27,410 bases of DNA from a bacterium (GTDB lineage Bacteria; Gemmatimonadota; Glassbacteria; GWA2-58-10), in contig JAJFUG010000163.1 of NCBI GenBank assembly GCA_021372515.1, positions 1-27,410 of the forward strand, given 5' to 3'. This document shows positions 22,151-27,410 of the stretch, one piece after another. Position 1 is the first letter of the stretch. Every line of letters starts with the position of its first letter. A program made the position numbers and the translations under genes. The notes under the pieces were generated by a model. The model made no database searches and was not told the DNA's origin. It worked only from the letters and a program-made list of their open reading frames with translations.

Positions 22151-22253
22151 GCAGGCTCCGGGGCAGTGGCCGGTCGTGGTCTTGAACCAATTATACATTC
22201 CCGCGGCCGGGATTCAAGGGAAAGATGATCGGCAGCATCAGGATTGGGGGGAT

Positions 22254-22287
22254 AAAAAAGGAAGGGGCACGGCGCACCGTGCCCCTT
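22254..22287 (-). terminator. Palindrome-repeat terminator of the DUF1080 gene
   Basis: Minus strand AAGGGGCACGG, loop TGCG, CCGTGCCCCTT, then CCTTTTTTATC. An 11-bp perfect stem with a T-run, 56 bp after the DUF1080 stop. The arms belong to the same AGGGGCACGG family as the palindromes at 8137 and 8391. Confidence 0.75.
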
Positions 22288-22343
22288 AAGGCATTCTCGA
22301 GTTCAATTCGGGCGGGAGTTCCGGAAACCTTCCCTTCCGCGGC

Positions 22344-23030
22344 TTACAGCTCCTTGATCAACATCTTGCGGAACTGGACCTTGCTCTCGGGGCCCCAGTT
22401 CTCGCCGGGGTGCACCTGCACGCCGATATAGCCGCTCTCGGGGACCACTGTCTTGCCGTCCAGGGGCTTGCCGTGCTGGTAGTCGGTGATCTGGTGGCCG
22501 TTCAGCCAGACCTGGATGTGCGGTGGCTGGTTCTCGATCCGCACGCGCAGCTTGTTGTAATCGTAGGGGTTCCAATAGGACATGCCCAGGCAGTTGTGCA
22601 TCCCGAAATCGCCGCCGCCCGGGATATAGATCGCGCCGATCTCACCCTCGTTGCGGTAGTCCAGGGTGACCTGGTAGGAGAGCACGTTGCCCTGCACGCG
22701 CAGGAACAGGCCCGAGTCAAGCGGCCAGTGGGCCTTGACCTCGGTGTAAATCTCATAATTGGAATATGTTTTCTCCGTGACCAGAAGGCCGCCCTCGCCG
22801 GCGGGGTACTGGTCGCCGGTGATCGCCCCGTCCTCCACGGTCCACTTGCCCTTGTCGCCGCTGTATTCGGTCAGCTTGCGCCAGCCGTCCAGTGTTTTCC
22901 CGTCGAACAGCGGCACGAACCCCGTCAGATCATCCCCAACCGTCGTTTTCTCCTGCGCCTGGACGCCCAGCGCGAACGCACCGGTCATCAACGCGGAGAG
23001 AACGAGCCTCCCAAGCCATGCCTTTTTCAT
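22344..23030 (-). CDS. DUF1080 family protein (3-keto-disaccharide hydrolase type)
   Basis: A 228-residue exported protein with a signal peptide (1-25, ending GVQAQ). The family hallmark LFDGKTLDGWRKL follows at 41-53, then the jelly-roll pattern of the concanavalin-like DUF1080 fold: KWTVEDGAITGD, YEIYTEVKAHWPLDSGLFLR and WNPYDYNKLRVRIENQPP. Characterised relatives hydrolyse 3-keto-glycosides made by Gfo/Idh/MocA-type oxidation, so the two Gfo/Idh/MocA genes elsewhere in this window are natural partners. The length is typical. The start at 23030 gives the signal peptide directly; the open frame extends 54 codons upstream without a signal. It is divergent from the GH20-like pair across a 221-bp gap and ends at the terminator at 22254-22287. 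Confidence 0.85.
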   Translation of the reverse strand: MKKAWLGRLVLSALMTGAFALGVQAQEKTTVGDDLTGFVPLFDGKTLDGWRKLTEYSGDKGKWTVEDGAITGDQYPAGEGGLLVTEKTYSNYEIYTEVKAHWPLDSGLFLRVQGNVLSYQVTLDYRNEGEIGAIYIPGGGDFGMHNCLGMSYWNPYDYNKLRVRIENQPPHIQVWLNGHQITDYQHGKPLDGKTVVPESGYIGVQVHPGENWGPESKVQFRKMLIKEL

Positions 23031-23251
23031 GTGTCCGGACCTCGTTGAATTGGTGGATAGGAATAGCTGTCGCACTTTTGAATGATAGCCTCTCGGCCTG
23101 CTCTTGGCAAGGCTGTCGCGATGCCAGACTGGATAAAAATGTAAAAAATCATTGCCGCCCCGCTCCGGACGGCTCCATATTATGCCTGTCACTCTCCCAG
23201 GCTTTTGCCGAGCCGTTTCGCTCCCGGTTCACCCTCCTCCCGGAGATATAA

Positions 23252-25495
23252 ATGCGCCTTGCCCGGACCGCTGTCCTTTTCCTTCTGAGTGCCGTATTCT
23301 GCCAGAGCGCGGTTGCCGCCGGGCTGAACAGCCTGCGCCAGAACGGTTTCAGCCTGATCCCGGCCCCGCAGAAAGTGGAGCTTCTGCCCGGCGTGGCCGT
23401 GCTGGACTGCTCCTGGGGTCTGGAGACCTCGGTCAGCCGCGGGGACATCGCCGTGCGCAGCCTCGTTTCCGGCGCGCAAGAGATGCACGGGCTGACCTTC
23501 GCCGAGCGTGGGGAAAGCCGGATCGTACTGGCGCTGAGCGGCGGCGCGGTCACGGGCGCCCCAGACGCCGAGTGCGCGGCGCAGGCCTACCGGATCAGGG
23601 TCACCCCCACGCAGGTCGAGATAACGGGCAACGCCCCGGCCGGGCTGTTCTACGGCGTGCAGAGCTTTCTGCAATTGCTGCGGCGTGACGGAGCGGGACG
23701 GCTGGTCCTGCCCCTGGGCGAGATCACCGACTGGCCCGACCTGCGGCTCCGGGTTATGCACTGGGACACCAAGCACCACCAGAACCGCATGGAGACAATG
23801 AAGCGCTACATCGACCAGAGTGCGTTCTTCAAGGCCAACGCGATCAGTTTCGAGATGGAGGACAAGTACGAGTACCCGCGCCATCCGGTCATCGGCGCGC
23901 CGGGGGCCTACACCAAGGCCGAGATGGTCGAGCTGACCCGCTACGCACTGGAGCGGCACGTGCAGATCATCCCGGATGTCCAGGCCCCGGCCCACATGAA
24001 TTACGTGCTCAAGCACCCCGAGTTCGCCCACCTGCGCGCCGACAGCTCGAACTACCAGATCTGCATGTGCGACGAGGAGGCGATGCGCCTGATCTTCGAC
24101 ATGTACCAGGACATGATCGACGCGACTCCTGGAGTGGAGTATTTCCATGTCTCCACGGATGAGGTCTACTACGCCGGTATCAGCGAAAAGTGCAAGAAAC
24201 TGAGGCCCTACAACGAGATCAACCGCAGCCGCCTTTGGGTCGAGTACGTTCAGCGGGTGAACGCCTGGATGGCCGAGCGCGGGCGCAAGGTGCTGCTCTG
24301 GGTGGAATACCCGCTTCTGACCAAGGATGTGTCGAGCCTGCCCGCGGGCCTGATCGACGCGATCACCGGGCCGCAGCGCGAGCCGTCCTGGCTGGAGGCC
24401 GAGAACAAGGCCGGGATCGAGCAGATGGCCTACACCTCGATGCAGGGCGCCGAGTGGCTGTTCCCCAACTATTTCACGCTCCAGGGCTACGGCCAGGCTG
24501 TCCAGGGCCGCATGCAGGAGGCGGTGGAGACCCCGGAGCTGACCCGCCGCGCCGGGGCGAGGAACCTGATGGGAACTTTCTGCGCGGCCTGGGATGACGC
24601 GGGCCTGAACGACGAGACATTCTGGCTGGGCTGGGCCGTGGTCACCGCCTATGGCTGGAACATGCAGGGGCCGGGTCCGGCCCAGGCCACGGCGGATTTC
24701 TTCGACGCGTTCTACGGGCCGGATGTAGCGGTGGACATGCGTCAGGTCTACAGCCAGCTCGAATTGCAGGCCCGCTACTACGAGAACCTCTGGGACCTGG
24801 TCTGGTCGAATGAGCGCGGTTACGCCTACGGCTACTCGGGCGGCAAGCGCCCGATCCGCTTGCAGGATGAGACCCTCAGCCTGCCCGCCCTGCCCGCTGG
24901 CGACTCACTGGCCGTGAAACCCACGTTCCACGAAAAATACGCGGCCAAAATCGCCGCCGCTTCCGAGCTTCTTCCGGCCAACGAGCGCCTTCAGTACGAC
25001 CTGGCCCGCGCCCTGGGCGAGGTGAGCCGCAACCGCTACAATATCGAGGTGCTGGGCTCGATCGCCGCGCTGGAGGGCTATGCGGTGCGTACCATGCTCG
25101 ACCTGGACAAGGCCGAGGCTTTCCTGGTCCGCGCTGGAGAGGCCTCCGCCAAGGGTGAGCACGCCCTGGCGGTCAACCTGATGGTCGAGGCGGGCAATGT
25201 CACGGCGGCGAACCTGGCGGTGCGCGATAAGATGTGGCGCGAGCTGACCGCGGTTTGGGAAAAGGGCCGTTTCCCCAAGAACGAGGATGTGGCCGGGCGC
25301 AAGTTCCTGCACGTGATGGATGACGTGAAGGACCATTTCGCCGACCGCCGCCGGGGTCTGGACTATATGATCGCCCCGTTCGAGCGCATGGACCTGCCCG
25401 GCTGGCATAAGGCCCTGGGCGAGAGGATCAAGGCCTACGCCGCGGCGCACAAGGTGCCGGTGAGCGGCCTGGCCGAGGTGCGCCTGGAGGACTGA
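23252..25495 (+). CDS. Exported GH20-like beta-hexosaminidase family protein
   Basis: A 747-residue protein with a signal peptide (1-23). Residues about 34-160 match the GH20 N-terminal domain (FSLIPAPQKVEL, and GNAPAGLFYGVQSFLQLL at 127-144). A TIM barrel follows, with LRVMHWDTKHHQ, DVQAPAHMNY, and the acid pair D303-E304 in FHVSTDEVYYAG; classical GH20 enzymes have HxGGDE here, so GG is replaced by ST. A CMC motif (271-273) and a further cysteine in EKC (312-314) lie near the active site. A long helical C-terminal region (about 530-747) has no recognised domain. The predicted role is release of terminal N-acetylhexosamine by substrate-assisted catalysis, but substrate preference is open. 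The start follows GGAG 7 nt upstream. A close paralogue begins 577 bp downstream. Confidence 0.8.
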   Translation: MRLARTAVLFLLSAVFCQSAVAAGLNSLRQNGFSLIPAPQKVELLPGVAVLDCSWGLETSVSRGDIAVRSLVSGAQEMHGLTFAERGESRIVLALSGGAVTGAPDAECAAQAYRIRVTPTQVEITGNAPAGLFYGVQSFLQLLRRDGAGRLVLPLGEITDWPDLRLRVMHWDTKHHQNRMETMKRYIDQSAFFKANAISFEMEDKYEYPRHPVIGAPGAYTKAEMVELTRYALERHVQIIPDVQAPAHMNYVLKHPEFAHLRADSSNYQICMCDEEAMRLIFDMYQDMIDATPGVEYFHVSTDEVYYAGISEKCKKLRPYNEINRSRLWVEYVQRVNAWMAERGRKVLLWVEYPLLTKDVSSLPAGLIDAITGPQREPSWLEAENKAGIEQMAYTSMQGAEWLFPNYFTLQGYGQAVQGRMQEAVETPELTRRAGARNLMGTFCAAWDDAGLNDETFWLGWAVVTAYGWNMQGPGPAQATADFFDAFYGPDVAVDMRQVYSQLELQARYYENLWDLVWSNERGYAYGYSGGKRPIRLQDETLSLPALPAGDSLAVKPTFHEKYAAKIAAASELLPANERLQYDLARALGEVSRNRYNIEVLGSIAALEGYAVRTMLDLDKAEAFLVRAGEASAKGEHALAVNLMVEAGNVTAANLAVRDKMWRELTAVWEKGRFPKNEDVAGRKFLHVMDDVKDHFADRRRGLDYMIAPFERMDLPGWHKALGERIKAYAAAHKVPVSGLAEVRLED

Positions 25496-25536
25496 GGACG
25501 GCTTGTATTCAGGCCGGTACAGTGAATTAATCGTAG

Positions 25537-25558
25537 GGGCGGCCCCCTGTGGCCGCCC
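25537..25558. repeat. Small palindromic repeat (GGGCGGCC type)
   Basis: GGGCGGCC (25537-25544), a 6-nt loop, GGCCGCCC (25551-25558), flanked by TAG and GTA. A member of the AGGGGC palindrome family, 41 bp after the first GH20-like gene, where it may help terminate transcription. Confidence 0.6.
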
Positions 25559-25591
25559 GTAAAAACATTCAGCGTCACCCGTAGGATCGGT

Positions 25592-25616
25592 TGTAGTGGC
25601 ACGGCCTGCCGTACCC
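25592..25616. repeat. Degenerate small palindromic repeat
   Basis: GTAGTGGCACGGCCTGCCGTACCC is a decayed copy of the GTAGGGGCACGGCATGCCGTGCCC repeat seen at 8135 and 8391, with a few mismatched stem positions. Confidence 0.55.
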
Positions 25617-25618
25617 AA

Positions 25619-25920
25619 AAGCTTTTTTGTTCTCTTGTTTACGGCCAAGAGAACCAGAAACCATTGGGGGGCCGCAAACTCGCCCCGGCCTTTGCTGTCT
25701 TGTGGGCTATGGTGTGCCCGGCGCTCCGGCACGCTGCCTCGGGTCGCGGGCGGCGCTGACGCGAATCGCCCGCCCGGCCGTGACGCGCCGCATGGCTTCG
25801 GTGTGCACAGGGCAGTTACTCCGCTCCGTTACGCAGGCTCAAACATACGGCCCCCGGACGGCCCGGTGGGCCGCTCGAGGGAAGCACCGGCGATTATCCG
25901 GTCAAGTAGCTCCGAGTTGA
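25619..25920. other. Non-coding block between the GH20-like genes, probable dispersed repeat
   Basis: The core of the 577-bp gap. It contains a perfect 9-bp hairpin, GTTCTCTTG (25629-25637) and CAAGAGAAC (25646-25654), and a GC hairpin GCGGGCG...CGCCCGC within about 25745-25775. Open frames cross it on both strands, but none has a ribosome-binding site, a plausible start or a recognisable fold, and their Arg-Pro-Cys-rich products look like translated non-coding DNA. Flanking palindromes at 25537, 25592 and 25948 support a repeat cluster. I see no gene here. Confidence 0.45.
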
Positions 25921-25947
25921 AATTGTCGTTATTCAAGAGGCAAGGGG

Positions 25948-25966
25948 CAGGGCAGAGCGTGCCCTG
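25948..25966. repeat. Small palindromic repeat (CAGGGCA type)
   Basis: CAGGGCA, a 5-nt loop, TGCCCTG, preceded by AGGGG. Probably another decayed member of the AGGGGC family, at the right end of the intergenic repeat cluster. Confidence 0.5.
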
Positions 25967-26000
25967 TTTGCATTAGTTGTCCGCCTACGTACGACTGGTG

Positions 26001-26029
26001 TTGACATCTGAAAAGTAACCGCTCAATAG
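26001..26029 (+). promoter_or_regulatory. Possible promoter of the second GH20-like gene
   Basis: A perfect TTGACA at 26001-26006, with A/T-rich sequence CAATAG at a 17-bp spacing (26024-26029). The -10 match is poor, so only the -35 box is convincing. It lies about 45 bp before the start codon. Confidence 0.3.
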
Positions 26030-26072
26030 CACTATCGATAACCAGTTACACACTTATCCCAGGAGAAAGGCC

Positions 26073-27410
26073 ATGAAATTCAGGTTGTTCGCCGACGCAG
26101 TCATTATATCGCTTATCGCAGTCAGCGCGGCTTTTGCCGCCGGCCCGACCGCCGGGGGATTTCTCACCCCGCTGCGCGCCCGTGGCTACAGCCTGATCCC
26201 GGCCCCGCAGAAAGTGGAGCTGGGTGCGCGGGACATTACCGTGGACTGCACCTGGGCGGTCCAGTCGCGGGTGGGGACCGAGGACATCGCCTACCGCCGT
26301 CTGGTGGAGGGCGCGGGCGAGCTGCACGGGCTGAGCTTCGAGGGTACGGGCAGCGGGAAGGTTATCCTGGCCGTGGCCGCGGGTACGGTCAAGGGTGCGC
26401 AGGACCCGGCCCTGAACGAGCAGGGCTATATTCTCAAAATCGCTCCAGGCGAGATCACTGTCACCGGCAACGCCCCGGCGGGCCTGTTCTACGGCGTGCA
26501 GAGCCTGCTGCAGCTCCTGCGCCGGGGAGCCGACAGCCGTCTGCGCCTGCCCGAATGCACGATTAGCGACTGGCCCGCGCTCGAACTGCGTTTCGTGCAC
26601 TGGGACACCAAGCACCACCAGTGCCGCATCGAAACCCTCAAGCGCCTGATCGACTGGCACGCCTTCTTCAAGGCCAATGCCATCGCTTTCGAGATCGAGG
26701 ACAAGTACGAGTTCCCGCGCCATCCGGTCATCGGCGCGCCAGGGGCCTACACCAAGGCCGAGATGATCGAGCTGACCCGCTACGCCGCCGAGCGCCATAT
26801 CCAGCTCGTGCCCGACATCCAGGCCCCGTCGCACATGGCTTACGCGCTCAAGCACAAGGAGTTCGCCCACCTGCGCGCGGACGGCAGCAACTACCAGGCC
26901 TGCATGTGCGACCCCGAGGCGATCAAGCTGATTTTCGACCTGTACCAGGACATGATAGACGCCACCCCCGGAGTGAAATATTTCCTGGTCTCGACCGATG
27001 AGGTCTACTACGCCGGAATCTGCGACAAGTGCCGGAAAAAGCGGCCTTATGACGAGGCCAGCCGCAGCCAGGCCTGGGTGGATTTCGCGAAGCAGGCCCA
27101 CGCGTTCCTGAACGAGCGCGGGCGGCGGCAGATAAGCTGGGTCGAGTACCCGCTCCTGGCCAGGGACATCGCCCAGCTTCCGCCCGACCTGATCAACGGC
27201 GTGATGGGCGGCGATGGGGAGTTCCTGGCCCAGCAGAAAAAGATCGGCCTGCGCCAGTTGGCCTACAGCAGCACCCAGGGGGCGGAGTTCCTGTTCCCGG
27301 ACCTGTTCCCGGTCAAAGCCCGCGGGCGCGAGGCCCAGGGCCGTCTGTACGAGATCGCCCGCACGGTGCGCGAGGGTCTGGCCGCCGGGGGCGACCCGAT
27401 GGGCTCGTTC
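26073..27410 (+). CDS. Second exported GH20-like beta-hexosaminidase family protein (3'-truncated by window edge)
   Basis: The first 446 codons of a paralogue of the gene at 23252, open to the window edge. It has a signal peptide (1-23, MKFRLFADAV...AFAAG), the GH20 N-terminal domain with YSLIPAPQKVEL and GNAPAGLFYGVQS, and the TIM barrel with FVHWDTKHHQ and DIQAPSHMAY. The acid pair is D309-E310 in FLVSTDEVYYAG. Here the histidine that precedes the pair in classical GH20 enzymes and in the first copy (H299) is Leu. A CMC motif plus CDKC gives four cysteines that could bind a metal; the first copy has only three of them. The start follows AGGAG. Long stretches are nearly identical to the first copy, while signal peptides and loops differ, so the two are an older tandem duplication with diverged specificity. 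Confidence 0.8.
   Translation, partial: MKFRLFADAVIISLIAVSAAFAAGPTAGGFLTPLRARGYSLIPAPQKVELGARDITVDCTWAVQSRVGTEDIAYRRLVEGAGELHGLSFEGTGSGKVILAVAAGTVKGAQDPALNEQGYILKIAPGEITVTGNAPAGLFYGVQSLLQLLRRGADSRLRLPECTISDWPALELRFVHWDTKHHQCRIETLKRLIDWHAFFKANAIAFEIEDKYEFPRHPVIGAPGAYTKAEMIELTRYAAERHIQLVPDIQAPSHMAYALKHKEFAHLRADGSNYQACMCDPEAIKLIFDLYQDMIDATPGVKYFLVSTDEVYYAGICDKCRKKRPYDEASRSQAWVDFAKQAHAFLNERGRRQISWVEYPLLARDIAQLPPDLINGVMGGDGEFLAQQKKIGLRQLAYSSTQGAEFLFPDLFPVKARGREAQGRLYEIARTVREGLAAGGDPMGSF

Noticed and set aside
19913-22228. A 771-codon plus-strand open frame
   Set aside because: It is antisense to the fusion hydrolase and the J-domain gene, which have signal peptides, ribosome-binding sites and catalytic motifs. 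The frame has none of these.
25596-25976. Plus-strand hypothetical protein of 126 residues
   Set aside because: No ribosome-binding site, starts inside a decayed palindrome repeat, and its Arg-Pro-Cys-rich sequence looks like translated non-coding DNA.

Overview
The window is a high-GC stretch of a Gram-negative bacterial chromosome. A secreted protein ends in a Por/type IX-type sorting domain with the NYPNPFNP signature. Other exported proteins use Sec, Tat or lipoprotein signals, and two genes encode outer-membrane beta-barrel-like proteins. This points to the Fibrobacterota-Chlorobi-Bacteroidota superphylum, most likely a high-GC uncultivated lineage such as Glassbacteria, Latescibacterota, Zixibacteria or KSB1-type. 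The lineage is inferred from family content, not proven. No tRNA, rRNA, CRISPR array, transposase or phage gene was seen.

Left part (1-5.5 kb). A minus-strand operon reads TudS/DUF523-like protein, an AT-rich small membrane protein, then a kynurenine-formamidase-type cyclase cut by the window edge. The AT-rich gene lies between two exact 12-bp direct repeats that include the start codons of both it and the cyclase, which looks like an insertion at the cyclase start site. Next come a DUF819 membrane protein (minus), an alpha-oxoamine synthase-like PLP enzyme (plus), a Spy/CpxP-like periplasmic protein (plus) and a solo HicB-like protein (minus).

Middle (5.6-17.1 kb). A secreted beta-helix protein with a dockerin-like EF-hand pair and a C-terminal sorting domain is followed by about 430 bp of nested palindromic repeats. 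A long minus-strand run then reads, in transcription order: MFS transporter, aldo/keto-reductase-like TIM barrel, cytoplasmic Gfo/Idh/MocA oxidoreductase, large GT-C-like membrane protein, Tat-exported Gfo/Idh/MocA oxidoreductase, and DUF4091 (GH123-like) lipoprotein. This looks like uptake and oxidation of a sugar or sugar derivative together with cell-surface glycan work.

Right part (17.2-27.4 kb). Two paralogous beta-barrel-like proteins come first; one is broken by an apparent internal deletion and frameshift. An operon follows with a J-domain protein, a fusion of a nucleoside-hydrolase-like domain with an alpha/beta hydrolase, and a stand-alone nucleoside hydrolase, closed by a strong terminator. 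A DUF1080 (3-keto-glycoside hydrolase type) protein is divergent from two tandem GH20-like enzymes, the second cut by the window edge.

Functionally the window is dominated by exported carbohydrate-active proteins. The DUF4091 protein and both GH20-like proteins show adjacent Asp-Glu pairs, as used by hexosaminidases with substrate-assisted catalysis, so amino-sugar glycans are a reasonable but untested target. Short GC-rich palindromes, some identical, recur at gene ends and at least two look like working terminators.
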